In this document: positions 5,362 to 13,267 of the stretch, piece after piece | How the letters are laid out: each line of letters opens with the position of its first letter | Numbering within the stretch: position 1 is the first letter of the stretch | Assembly: GCA_021839785.1 (NCBI GenBank) | Contig: JAKCAB010000814.1 | Location: 1-14,736 of the forward strand | Reading direction: 5' to 3' | DNA length: 14,736 nucleotides | Source: a bacterium | GTDB taxonomy: Bacteria; Verrucomicrobiota; Verrucomicrobiae; Limisphaerales; J093 | Notes under the pieces: model-generated | Databases searched by the model: none | The model's input: the letters and a program-made list of their open reading frames with translations, nothing else | Told to the model about the DNA's origin: nothing | Translations under genes and position numbers: made by a program

Positions 5362-8037
5362 CTACTCTCGAAGCAGCGCCTCGACCGCCTGTCTCAGTTC
5401 AGAACCGCGCACATGTCGGTAGCGAATCACTCCTTGGCGGTCTAAAACCCAAATGTTGGGCCAACTCCGCACGTTCCAATCGGTGATGATCGGACCGCTG
5501 CGCTTGTCCCAGAACGAGGGCCACGTTATGCCGTTTTGCTCAATGTACGCGTTCCCTTGTGCCGGGTCATCGGCTTCAATGACACCAACCAGGGCGAAAG
5601 GCTTGCCCTCCATCTGCTCCAATAGCATGCGATGCTCCCACGCCTCGGGGTAAACTGACCCTCCAAACACAAGCACGGTCACTTTGCCGCGGTAGTTGCT
5701 CAACCTCATAGGTCGCCCCCTCAAGTCATGGCCTTCAATCTCCGGTGCCGGCTTGCCAATCGCGAGATCACGCAGTTCATGCAGTTCGGGCATGGCCAAC
5801 TTCGCTAAATCGAAGCCCCGGAGCTTGACTCGAGGGTAGTCGGCGATGACGCGGTCAAAGTACTTGATGGCTTCAGCGGTGGCCTTCTTGTCCCGGCCGT
5901 AATTGGCGTCGTCCTTCAGGATCAAGGCCAGATGAAAGCAGGCCGTGCCGCGGACGTCAGCGCTCGGGTTGTCCTTGAGCATGGCCACGAGCAAGGGCTT
6001 GCTGCACCGGTGACGCACGCGCTCAAGCTCCCCGCAGAGATGGACCAGATTGGTGTCGCGGATGTGGTATTGCAGGATCGCTTCGGCTGCCTTTTCAACC
6101 TCGGGTCCGTCGGGCGTGTTGAGCAGAATCCAGATGGCGGCATCCAGCGCTCCGGCCGAGGCCGGGTAGTTTTCAACCAAAGCGAGTTGCTCGGCCAATG
6201 TGGGAGAGAACGGTTGTGGCTCCGGGCGTTCGCTCGGCGGGAACTCTGAGAAACCAGCCCCAGTCCAATATCCCAGGCTTCGGTAATTACGGCTGTCGGT
6301 GACCGGTGTGCCGACCGGCATATCCAGACCGGCGAGGGTGAAGGTGGCAGGCTCGATGGGCACGTTGAACTGCGCGTTGGAGCGAACCCACTTCGTCTTG
6401 TTCGAATACCCAGAGTGCGGCGGATTCACGGTGGTCAATTCGATCGGAATCGGATCGCGAGGGTTCGCGTCGTCATACCGGGACACCACGTAGTTGTCTC
6501 CACTGGCGCACTCGAGCAGCCGGCCTCGATGCGCATCATCGACCCAGAAATCGCGCATGTCGCCACCCTGTGATTGAAGCTGAACGTGCCATGCCGGGAT
6601 TCCGTCCACGGACTCCTTGCCGATCAGTCTGACGGACTTCGCGCTGTTGTAGCCGAGGCAGTTCTCGATCGTACTGCCATAAGACAACGAAGGTGCAAGC
6701 CCCAGACAGCGCGGATCAAAGAAGTACTCAGAGCCTTCAGCGCCTTTGATTGGATCTTCAATGGTGGTGCTGCCTTGCTTCCGATCGTCTTCGCGGTACC
6801 TGGCCAGCGTAACTCCATCACAGGCCGTGATCACGTGAGCTTCAAATCCTCTGAGCAGACCCGCCTTGACCGCCTCTTCCCGGTCTATGCTTTCGGCCTG
6901 CCGCGCGAGTTTAGCCGCTTCAGGGTCATCGTCGTTTCCGAGGAAAGTGTAGGCGTAATCGCGCTTAAGCGATTCGAACCGCAGCTTCGGCCCGTCGAAT
7001 GTTACTGTCAGTCGCGGCTGGTTGCTCCGCTTTCGCCCGCGCACGACTGTTTCACTGTAAAGCTGCAATACCAGCGAACCTGAACCGATGCGCTGACGTG
7101 CCTCAGCGACCCCGCGCAGCAGGGCGAGGGGGTCGGGTTCACGCTGTTCGTCACTGTCCTTCGCGTTCGAGTCGGTGGTGGCTGGCTGCTGGGTCGGTTG
7201 CAGATTTGCGACGGCGATTTGCCGGGTTGAAGGCGTCGCAACTCGCGCCGCCCGTTGTTGGAAATGGACGGCGGTGAACATGGCTACTCCGACAATCGCC
7301 GTGGTGGCTAAGCCGGTCGCAAGTTTCGAGCGAGCGCCTGGCAGATGAGCGCGGAGGAACCGGGGGATTGCGCCGGCACCGCCCGAAGCCGGAATGGAGA
7401 GGGCGGCGTTGGTGGCAATTGCAGAAAGGGTGGTGGCGAGTCCAACTGGCGCAGCTTGAACGGCATTGGCGGAAATGGCGGCGGCGAGTCCGCTGGCACC
7501 GACAGTGAGGCCATGCTTAACAAAGAATTCACGCAACCGTTCAACCGCCCGGCTGACGCGCTTTTGTGCGGCGTCCTCGCTGGTACCCAGGGCCTCGCCG
7601 ACTTCACGAAGGGATTTGTTCTCGAAGTAGCGGAGCAGGACGGCGGCGCGGTCGGTTTCGTCGAGCGCGTCCATGCCTTCATCAAGCAACGGTTCGATAT
7701 GCGTCCAGTCGGGGGAGGAGTTCATGGTGGCCATTTCCGCTGCGAAGCGTTCCCGGGCTTGGCGATGGCTCTCGCTGCGTACCACGTCGATCGCAGCCCG
7801 GCGTGTTACTTGGTAAAGCCAGGCAGTCAGAATGGTGCCCGGCTTCAGTTTGCCCGCATGGCGCGCAAGATCGGTGAAAACGGATTGCGCGACCTCTTCG
7901 GCTAGTTGGGGCAACCGGACTTGGCGCAGGGCGGTGGAATGGACGAGGTCCACGTGCCGCCGGACAAGCGCGGTGAAGGCGTCCTGCGAGGAGGCTTGGG
8001 AGTACTGGCGCAGCAGGTCCCAGTCGTTCACTTCCAT
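5362..8037 (-). CDS. Membrane-anchored ECF sigma factor fused to a redoxin-fold sensor-like domain
   Basis: An 891-residue fusion. Residues 10-90 are sigma-70 region 2 (AEEVAQSVFTDLARH, then LTAWLYQVTRRAAIDVVR), and 115-172 are region 4 (LDETDRAAVLLRYFENKSLREVGEAL, with its helix-turn-helix). A hydrophobic stretch at 183-215 and a clear membrane segment at 239-258 (LATGLATTAIVGVAMFTAVHF) follow, then a linker. About 305-600 is a soluble region with a possible LolA/RseB-like half-barrel, and 600-755 is mostly helical. The last ~131 residues (5365-5757) are TlpA/AhpC-like (GKPAPEIEGHDLRGRPMRLSNYRGKVTVLVF, cis-proline SWPNIWVLD) but have no cysteine. The frame stays open to 8271, but sigma homology starts at the ATG at 8037, so I chose that. 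The extracytoplasmic location of the C-terminal part is inferred from topology. Likely role: a one-protein envelope sensor and regulator. Confidence 0.85.
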   Translation of the reverse strand: MEVNDWDLLRQYSQASSQDAFTALVRRHVDLVHSTALRQVRLPQLAEEVAQSVFTDLARHAGKLKPGTILTAWLYQVTRRAAIDVVRSESHRQARERFAAEMATMNSSPDWTHIEPLLDEGMDALDETDRAAVLLRYFENKSLREVGEALGTSEDAAQKRVSRAVERLREFFVKHGLTVGASGLAAAISANAVQAAPVGLATTLSAIATNAALSIPASGGAGAIPRFLRAHLPGARSKLATGLATTAIVGVAMFTAVHFQQRAARVATPSTRQIAVANLQPTQQPATTDSNAKDSDEQREPDPLALLRGVAEARQRIGSGSLVLQLYSETVVRGRKRSNQPRLTVTFDGPKLRFESLKRDYAYTFLGNDDDPEAAKLARQAESIDREEAVKAGLLRGFEAHVITACDGVTLARYREDDRKQGSTTIEDPIKGAEGSEYFFDPRCLGLAPSLSYGSTIENCLGYNSAKSVRLIGKESVDGIPAWHVQLQSQGGDMRDFWVDDAHRGRLLECASGDNYVVSRYDDANPRDPIPIELTTVNPPHSGYSNKTKWVRSNAQFNVPIEPATFTLAGLDMPVGTPVTDSRNYRSLGYWTGAGFSEFPPSERPEPQPFSPTLAEQLALVENYPASAGALDAAIWILLNTPDGPEVEKAAEAILQYHIRDTNLVHLCGELERVRHRCSKPLLVAMLKDNPSADVRGTACFHLALILKDDANYGRDKKATAEAIKYFDRVIADYPRVKLRGFDLAKLAMPELHELRDLAIGKPAPEIEGHDLRGRPMRLSNYRGKVTVLVFGGSVYPEAWEHRMLLEQMEGKPFALVGVIEADDPAQGNAYIEQNGITWPSFWDKRSGPIITDWNVRSWPNIWVLDRQGVIRYRHVRGSELRQAVEALLRE

Positions 8038-8278
8038 ATTCACAAGAATATCGTTGCCGACCGGCGAAATCCGACAAAGATTTTTATCGGTTGATTTTGA
8101 AGGCGCGCTGGCGGGCGGGACGAGGCTCAAGTGGCCGGTCGAGGCAGCACTTGTCCTTTTCGTGCGCAACGGTTGCCTGCTGCGAGGCACGGACGCCCAC
8201 CTCAGACTCGACTCGTTCTCCCCCCGGAGCGGTCGCACGACCAGACAACCAGCCTGAGATTTCGAGATCAACTAACCC
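8038..8278 (-). other. Upstream region of the sigma-redoxin gene, up to the insertion sequence
   Basis: About 240 bases without a convincing gene. On the minus strand it stays open in the sigma frame for 78 codons, but that translation is Ser/Arg/Pro-rich and unlike any sigma N-terminus, so it is probably 5' untranslated or promoter DNA. A loose TTGTCG...GATATT pair lies just before the ATG at 8037, but its 19-base spacing is poor and I do not call it a promoter. Confidence 0.4.
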
Positions 8279-8302
8279 GTTGACTCATGGAAAAAAGACA
8301 CC
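8279..8302 (+). repeat. Left terminal inverted repeat of the insertion sequence
   Basis: A 24-base sequence beginning GTTGACTCA and ending AAAAAAGACACC. It differs from the inverted copy at 9528-9551 at one position only (T versus G after GTTGACTCA). Confidence 0.85.
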
Positions 8303-8371
8303 GAAGGGTTCTGAGCAGGCAGGCGTGTTGAACTCAGGGTTCAGTGTTCGCAAGAGAGGGTAATTTCCATG

Positions 8372-9512
8372 TCAATCCCCCCTGTGCGGGTGGAGCCGTC
8401 GCTCCAGGTCCGTCTTGAGGGCAAAGGGGTCCAGACTTTCATAACGCTCCCGCAGTTGCCGCCGCGCTTGGCGGCCCAGCACCCCGGTTCTATCAGCCGC
8501 CGATACGCCGTGCGCGCCGGTTCGTAGCGTTTCTTCCACGCGCTCTGCTCCCGCCACTTGCGTTGTAACTTCAGCCCCGGCAGGAAGCAGTTCATCGGCG
8601 GTCCCCCCACCTCGGCGTAGAGGGCGCCGATCGGCTCCACTTGGTCCTCCCGTTCCAGCCGCTCGTAGCCCAGCAACTGGCGCGGCCACATCCAGTTCTT
8701 CTGCTCGACGTGCGCCTGGTCGTCCTTGTGATAGGGGCGCGAGCGGGTGAAGGCCACGGGCCTTGTGCGCTCGCCCAGATAACGCCGCAGATGGTGGTTG
8801 AGGAACTCGCTGCCGTGGTCGCAGTCGAAGCCCAGGAGCGCGAAGGGCAGGCGTTCCTCGACGTGGCGCGTGGCCGCCAGCACGCCGTGCGCGCCCTTGT
8901 TCCACACGGCCCGGCCCTCGGTCCAGCCGGTGGCGATGTCGGTGTAGGTCAGGCTCCCGATGAAGTCCCCGGCCAGGCTGGCCCCGCAGGGGGCCACGCT
9001 GTCGGCTTCCAAGTAACCGGGCTGGGTCACGTCCCAGGTGCCGGTGCGGATGGGGATCTCGGTCTTGAGCAGCGTGCCGGGCTGGGTGCCGCAGCGGCCG
9101 CGCAGGGGATGGACGGCGCGGGCCGGGGCCAGCCGGCGGTCCAAGGTGGCCGGGCTGATCTCCAGCAGCAGGCGGCGTTGGCGGGCGGAGAGTTTTTCGT
9201 GGTGACGTTCGTAGTGGGGCAGCCACAGCGGCAGCGCCGGGGCCAGGCGTTTGCCGCCGGGCTGCTCGGCCGCCAGCCAGATGGTGCGCACGATCGGTTC
9301 GAGGAGGCCGTAGCGCGGTGCGGGACCGGGCCGGGCACGACCGCTGGGCGCGGGCCGCGTGTCGCGCAGCAGTTTGATGGCGGATTTGCGTTCGTAGCCG
9401 GGGTCTTCGCACCGCTCGTCCAGCATGCGCGCTTTGCCGTCGCGGCAACGGCGGGCGTAGCGGGCCTGGAGGGGGGGAGCAGTTCCGTTTTGAGGGGGTG
9501 ACTCATGTGCAT
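8372..9512 (-). pseudogene. Transposase of the DDE/rve integrase type, with two frameshifts
   Basis: Three frames must be joined to give a full-length protein of about 380 residues. Frame A starts at ATG 9512 (or 9506) as MHMSHPLKTELLPP. It must slip by -1 in the G7 run at 9471-9477 to enter the main frame (LQARYARRCRDGKARMLDE). The main frame carries the catalytic core: D in YLEADSVA, D in GFDCDHGSEF, and E in DQAHVEQKNW about 37 residues later. Near 8484-8492 a second -1 shift is needed after TAYRRLI to reach TGVLGRQARRQLRERYESL, which ends at the TGA at 8372-8374 and looks like the normal C-terminus of this family. Without the shift the main frame ends in unrelated sequence at 8341. The main frame has no start codon between an in-frame TGA in the right terminal repeat and ATG 9426. 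Either the gene is dead, or the first slip is programmed and the second is damage. Confidence 0.8.
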
Positions 9513-9527
9513 GGGACCGGGTTTTCC

Positions 9528-9551
9528 GGTGTCTTTTTTCCCTGAGTCAAC
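9528..9551 (-). repeat. Right (inner) terminal inverted repeat of the insertion sequence
   Basis: The reverse complement reads GTTGACTCAGGG followed by AAAAAAGACACC and matches the left end at 23 of 24 positions. It is the best partner for the left end and lies 16 bases upstream of the first transposase ATG. Confidence 0.85.
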
Positions 9552-9585
9552 GATGCCTTTCCTCCCCGCCCAGTCCGTCACCCCC

Positions 9586-9608
9586 GGTGTCTTTTAATTT
9601 GAGTCAAC
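9586..9608 (-). repeat. Second, outer copy of the right terminal repeat
   Basis: The reverse complement reads GTTGACTCA, AATT, AAAAGACACC: the same two conserved blocks as the other ends with a divergent 4-base middle. It lies in the same orientation as the inner right repeat, 34 bases beyond it. It may be the remnant of another element end or a second transposase binding site. Confidence 0.75.
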
Positions 9609-9745
9609 GCGCTAACGGCATGCAAAACCTCTTGGCGCTTGGCAGGCGGCGGAGTGGCGGGTACGAAAGGCGCGTGCCACGTCCGCCCAACCTGTCCGTC
9701 GCGTGCGCCGGTGTCGCGCGGTGGTGCTGTTTCCCCCAATAAGCC

Positions 9746-11521
9746 ATGCATGTTGCCCTGTTCGACTGGATCGTCGTCATCGCCTCGGTGGTGGTCTGTT
9801 TCGTCCCGGCGCTGTTCTTCGCCCGGCGCGCGGGCCAGAGCGTGTCGGAGTTTTTCGCGTCGGGCCAGAACGCGCCGTGGTGGCTGGTGGGCGTGTCGAT
9901 GGTGGCCACCACGTTTAGCGCGGACACGCCGAACCTGGTGACGGACATCGTCCGCGACAAAGGCGGTGTGGCAGGCAATTGGGCGTGGTGGGCGTTCGTG
10001 CTCACGGGCATGGCCACGGTGTTTTTTTACGCGCGGATGTGGCGGCGCTCCGGGGTGCTCACCGACCTGGAGTTTTACGAGATTCGCTATTCCGGGCCGG
10101 CGGCGAGCGCGGTGCGGGGTTTTCGGGCGATTTACCTCGGCCTGTTCTTCAACTGCGTGATCATGGCCACGGTGAACCTCGCGGCGGCGAAGATCGCCAG
10201 CGTGGTGCTGGGCTGGCCGCGGCTGCAAACGCTGCTGGTCTGCGGCGCGCTGAACATCCTCTTTGCCGCCACGTCGGGGCTGTGGGGCGTGCTGGTGATC
10301 GACCTGATCCAGTTCGGCATCGCCATGTCGGGGTCGTTTGCGATGGCGTACTTCGCGTTGAAGCAACCGGAGGTCGGCGGCCTGCACGGTTTGGTGGAAA
10401 AGATCCACGCTCAGGCGCCGGCGATGTTGAACCTGGTGCCGGACTTCAACAACTGGCAGCTCGCGCTGACGATCTTCATCATCCCGATCGCCGTGCAATG
10501 GTGGTCGGTGTGGTATCCGGGCGCGGAGCCGGGCGGCGGGAGCTACATCGCGCAACGCATGTTGGCGTCGAAGTCCGAGCGGGACGCGTTGGCGGGCACG
10601 CTGTTCTTCAACTTCGCGCATTACGTGCTGCGGCCGTGGCCGTGGATCCTGGTGGCGCTCAGTTCGCTGATTGTGTTTCCGCGGCTGGACATGATCACCC
10701 AAACGTTCCCGAACCTCGATCCGAGTTTGCTCGGGCACGACATCGCGTATCCGGCGATGATGAAGTTTCTGCCGGTCGGCTGGCTGGGTTTGATGATCGC
10801 GGGGCTGCTGGCGGCGTATGTGTCCACCATGATCACGCACCTGAACTGGGGCACGTCGTATCTCGTCCACGACTTTTATCAGCGCTTCCTGAAGCCGGGC
10901 GCGGACGAGCGGCATTATGTGCTGGTCGGGCGGGTGACGACGGTGTTGCTGATGATTGTCGCGGGGCTGTTCACGCTGTTCATCGAGAGCGCGAAGGAAG
11001 GTTTCGGCCTGCTCCTGCAAGTCGGCGCCGGCACGGGGTTGATTTACCTGCTGCGTTGGTTCTGGTGGCGGATCAACGCGTGGACGGAGATCAACGCGAT
11101 GATCGGCTCGTTCGCGGTGTCGGCGGTGTTGTTCGCGCTGCAAAAGACCGGGCATGGCCTGGCCGAGCCGTGGCCGCTGCTCGTCACGGTGGTGGCGACC
11201 TCGGCGATCTGGCTGGTCACGGCGTTTGTCACGCCACCGACGGAGCGCGCCAAACTCGTTGCCTTCGTGAAACTGGTTCGCCCGCCGGGCGCGGGTTGGC
11301 GCGACCTGCGGCGCGAAGCCGGGGTGACCGCGGCGGCGGATAGTTTGCCGTTGGCCATGCTGGGCTGGGTGCTGGGGTGCGTGGGGGTGTGGTCGGGCCT
11401 GTTCAGCGCTGGCAGTTTCCTTTACGGCAACACGGGGCAGGGGGTGGTGTTGCTGGCGGTCTTTGTCGTGTGCGCGGCGGCGTTGGTGCGGGTGGTGCCG
11501 CGGCTGTGGAGCGGGAAGTGA
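9746..11521 (+). CDS. Sodium:solute symporter (SSS/SLC5 family)
   Basis: A 591-residue inner-membrane protein of the sodium:solute symporter family, which uses the sodium gradient to import a small solute. It is hydrophobic over nearly all its length, with roughly 13-14 predicted membrane segments. Family features include the N-terminal segment ending in FFARRAG, then SEFFASGQNAPWWLVGVSM and TTFSADTPN (55-63), which corresponds to the discontinuous first core helix. TDLEFYEIRYSG (106-117) is also typical. Length is in the usual 500-600 range. The substrate cannot be read from the sequence; verrucomicrobial relatives are often near sugar-catabolic genes. The ATG at 9746 is the first good start and no clear Shine-Dalgarno precedes it. 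The insertion sequence ends 137 bases upstream, so its promoter may lie in that short gap or be supplied by the element. It converges with the oxidoreductase gene downstream. Confidence 0.92.
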   Translation: MHVALFDWIVVIASVVVCFVPALFFARRAGQSVSEFFASGQNAPWWLVGVSMVATTFSADTPNLVTDIVRDKGGVAGNWAWWAFVLTGMATVFFYARMWRRSGVLTDLEFYEIRYSGPAASAVRGFRAIYLGLFFNCVIMATVNLAAAKIASVVLGWPRLQTLLVCGALNILFAATSGLWGVLVIDLIQFGIAMSGSFAMAYFALKQPEVGGLHGLVEKIHAQAPAMLNLVPDFNNWQLALTIFIIPIAVQWWSVWYPGAEPGGGSYIAQRMLASKSERDALAGTLFFNFAHYVLRPWPWILVALSSLIVFPRLDMITQTFPNLDPSLLGHDIAYPAMMKFLPVGWLGLMIAGLLAAYVSTMITHLNWGTSYLVHDFYQRFLKPGADERHYVLVGRVTTVLLMIVAGLFTLFIESAKEGFGLLLQVGAGTGLIYLLRWFWWRINAWTEINAMIGSFAVSAVLFALQKTGHGLAEPWPLLVTVVATSAIWLVTAFVTPPTERAKLVAFVKLVRPPGAGWRDLRREAGVTAAADSLPLAMLGWVLGCVGVWSGLFSAGSFLYGNTGQGVVLLAVFVVCAAALVRVVPRLWSGK

Positions 11522-11728
11522 AGTCCCGAACGCCGGAAGGCGAGGATTGAATTTGGAATTCAGGAAGGCAGGAAAACGCCCGCCGCGATAACGGAACTCG
11601 AGAGCGCAGTTAACGATTCAGCGGCTCCGGGTCTCTTCGGGCAACGGAGAACGACCGCGCTGCCAGGACCGCGGCTCGAAGTTCGAAGCGCGTCGAGGTT
11701 TTGAAGCCTTGCGAGTGGCTGGTCCCGG
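11522..11728. other. Intergenic gap between convergent genes
   Basis: 207 bases between the stop codons of the symporter and the oxidoreductase. It contains a small AT-rich imperfect palindrome (GAATTTGGAATTC near 11549) and several CGAAG repeats near 11673-11695. No gene and no convincing intrinsic terminator with a T-run was seen. Confidence 0.4.
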
Positions 11729-13042
11729 TCAGCCGATGTTCGGCAATTCCCAGGGTTTGCGGTACTCGTAGCCGTATTGTTTCACGTGAACGGCTTCACC
11801 GACGATTTCTTCCTTCGCCGGATCCCAGCGGATGGGATGGCCGGCCCGCACCGCGATGTTTCCCAAGTGGCAAACCGTCGCCGAGCGGTGGCCGATCGCC
11901 ACGTCGCAGATCGGTTTTTCGCGGCTCTTGATACAATCGAGCCAGTTCTGGTGGTGATCCCGGCTGACCTGGAGGTGGACCTCGTCGGCCCCCAACGGCT
12001 CTTCCAGCACACCTTTGACGGAGGATTCGAGCCGGCCGCGGTCCACGTAAATGATGCCGTCCTGGCCTTCGAAGGTGGTGCCGACGCGGTGGCTGTTGCC
12101 GCAAAGGACGGTCACGCCGTTCGCGTACTGGTAGGTGATCTCGAACCAGGACGGGACTTCGAAGCGCTTTTGCGGATCGAACTCCGCCCGCGCGCTGATG
12201 TGGACTGGGCCGCTGTCGTCCATGCCCAATGCCCACTGGGTGATGTCGAGATGATGCGCGCCCCAATTGGTCATCTGGCCGCCGGAGTAGTCCCAGAAAA
12301 ACCGGAAGTAGTAGTGAACGCGGTGTTTGTTGTAAGGCCGCTCGGGCGCCGGGCCGAGCCACATTTCGTAATTGAGTTCCGGCGGCGGCGCGCTGTCCGG
12401 CACGGCCGGCTCTCGGGTCCAATTGACGCCTGGCAGGCCGACGCGGACCATCTTCACCTCGCCGATGCGTTCGGAGCGGACGTACTCGCAAGCGCGACGA
12501 AATTTCTGGTCCGGCCAGGAACGCTGCTGGCTGCCGGTTTGGAAGACGCGTTTGTAGTACCGCGCGGCCTTCACCAGCGCCTGGCCTTCGCGAATGCTGA
12601 GGGTCAGCGGCTTTTCGCAATAAACGTCCTTGCCGGCCTGGCAGGCATGGATCGCCGGCAGCGTGTGCCAATGATCCGGCGTGGCGATGAGCACGGCGTC
12701 AATGGTTTTGTCTTCCAGGAGTCGCCGGTAATCGCCGTAGCCTTTGGCCTCGACGCCGGTCTTCGCCTTCAACTGCTTTTGCGCCTCGGCCAGGTGGCTC
12801 GAATCCACGTCACACACCGCCACGACGTGCGGCGCCATCGTGCGCGTGGACATGTTGCTCCGGCCCTGGCCGCCGGCGCCGATGATGCCGACGCGGATCG
12901 CCTCGCTGGGGTTCTCGCCGGTCTGCGCCTTGGTCTGGTTGAAGAAAATGCTCGGGGCGGCGAGCGCGGCGCCGGCGGTGAGAGTCCAATTGCGGGTGCG
13001 ACGCAGGAACTCGCGACGCGGAAAGTTCGAGGGGTTTTGCAT
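11729..13042 (-). CDS. Gfo/Idh/MocA family oxidoreductase with a Tat signal
   Basis: A 437-residue NAD(P)-dependent oxidoreductase of the Gfo/Idh/MocA family, which typically oxidises or reduces sugars, inositols or their derivatives. Residues 1-40 form a twin-arginine signal: RREFLRR at 9-15, then a hydrophobic stretch (TAGAALAAPSIFF), so the protein is probably exported folded with its cofactor. The Rossmann domain starts at RVGIIGAGGQGRSNM (50-64), continues with VVAVCDVD, and has IATPDHWH (119-126) and the family lysine in YCEKPLTL (141-148). WGAHHLDITQWALG in the second domain is typical of the planctomycete/verrucomicrobial branch, as is the tail YEYRKPWELP. The frame is open to 13102, but the ATG at 13042 sets the twin-arginine motif at the right distance from the N-terminus. 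Substrate is unknown. It is divergent from comF and convergent with the symporter. Confidence 0.92.
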   Translation of the reverse strand: MQNPSNFPRREFLRRTRNWTLTAGAALAAPSIFFNQTKAQTGENPSEAIRVGIIGAGGQGRSNMSTRTMAPHVVAVCDVDSSHLAEAQKQLKAKTGVEAKGYGDYRRLLEDKTIDAVLIATPDHWHTLPAIHACQAGKDVYCEKPLTLSIREGQALVKAARYYKRVFQTGSQQRSWPDQKFRRACEYVRSERIGEVKMVRVGLPGVNWTREPAVPDSAPPPELNYEMWLGPAPERPYNKHRVHYYFRFFWDYSGGQMTNWGAHHLDITQWALGMDDSGPVHISARAEFDPQKRFEVPSWFEITYQYANGVTVLCGNSHRVGTTFEGQDGIIYVDRGRLESSVKGVLEEPLGADEVHLQVSRDHHQNWLDCIKSREKPICDVAIGHRSATVCHLGNIAVRAGHPIRWDPAKEEIVGEAVHVKQYGYEYRKPWELPNIG

Positions 13043-13267
13043 GGCTTCGGTTTTCGGTGTTTTGGCGATCAGTCTCACCGACGGTCGTGGCCGGTCCGGC
13101 ATTCAGCCGGCGGACCGCAACCGCGCCACGATCACGCGTGGTTGCGTGGCGGCGGCCGGATGCGGCTGACGGCGCCGGACATTCTGCGCTTGGCAGCGTC
13201 GGCGCCGGTTCTTAGCTTACGTGCGAATTCCTCGATTTGCGCTGGCGTGAACGCGCGAGCAACGGCG
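13043..13267. other. Intergenic region between the divergent oxidoreductase and comF genes
   Basis: 225 bases that should hold two divergent promoters. I see no clear -35/-10 pairs, operators or riboswitch-like structure. The comF frame is open throughout, with an ATG at 13160 and a GTG at 13247, but the translation is not like ComF before about 13268. Confidence 0.4.

Larger units (their letters stand above)
8279..9608 (-). mobile_element. Degenerate insertion sequence with DDE (rve-type) transposase
   Basis: The element is defined by matching ends. GTTGACTCA...AAAAAAGACACC at 8279-8302 is matched in inverted orientation at 9528-9551 (23 of 24 positions). A further related copy lies at 9586-9608. 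The minimal element is therefore 8279-9551 (1273 bases), or 8279-9608 (1330 bases) if the outer repeat is the true end. A frameshifted DDE transposase gene on the minus strand fills it. No clean target duplication is visible: CTAAC occurs near both outer ends (8272-8276 and 9612-9616) but is not flush with them. The family cannot be named from sequence alone; the transposase resembles proteins annotated as integrase catalytic region / IS481-like. Confidence 0.85.

Noticed and set aside
8038..8271. 78-codon N-terminal extension of the sigma-redoxin protein
   Set aside because: No sigma-like features, Ser/Arg/Pro-rich composition, and the conserved region begins right after ATG 8037.
8341..8371. 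C-terminal end of the main transposase frame (to 8341)
   Set aside because: The residues after TAYRRLIE do not resemble the family, whereas the -1 frame does. The extra tail is treated as frameshift product.
8272..9616. CTAAC as a target site duplication of the insertion sequence
   Set aside because: The two copies (8272-8276, 9612-9616) are 2 and 3 bases away from the ends rather than flush, and five bases can match by chance.
9578..11155. A 525-codon minus-strand open frame opposite the symporter
   Set aside because: It is His/Arg/Gln-rich without any domain and is antisense to a clear membrane protein gene.
9979..11343. A 454-codon plus-strand frame inside the symporter gene
   Set aside because: Out-of-frame shadow of the symporter; Arg/Gly/Ala-rich with no hydrophobic segments or motifs.
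11777..13267. Long plus-strand open frame joined to comF
   Set aside because: This part is antisense to the oxidoreductase gene and shows no ComF or other domain. Only the segment from about 13268 is real.
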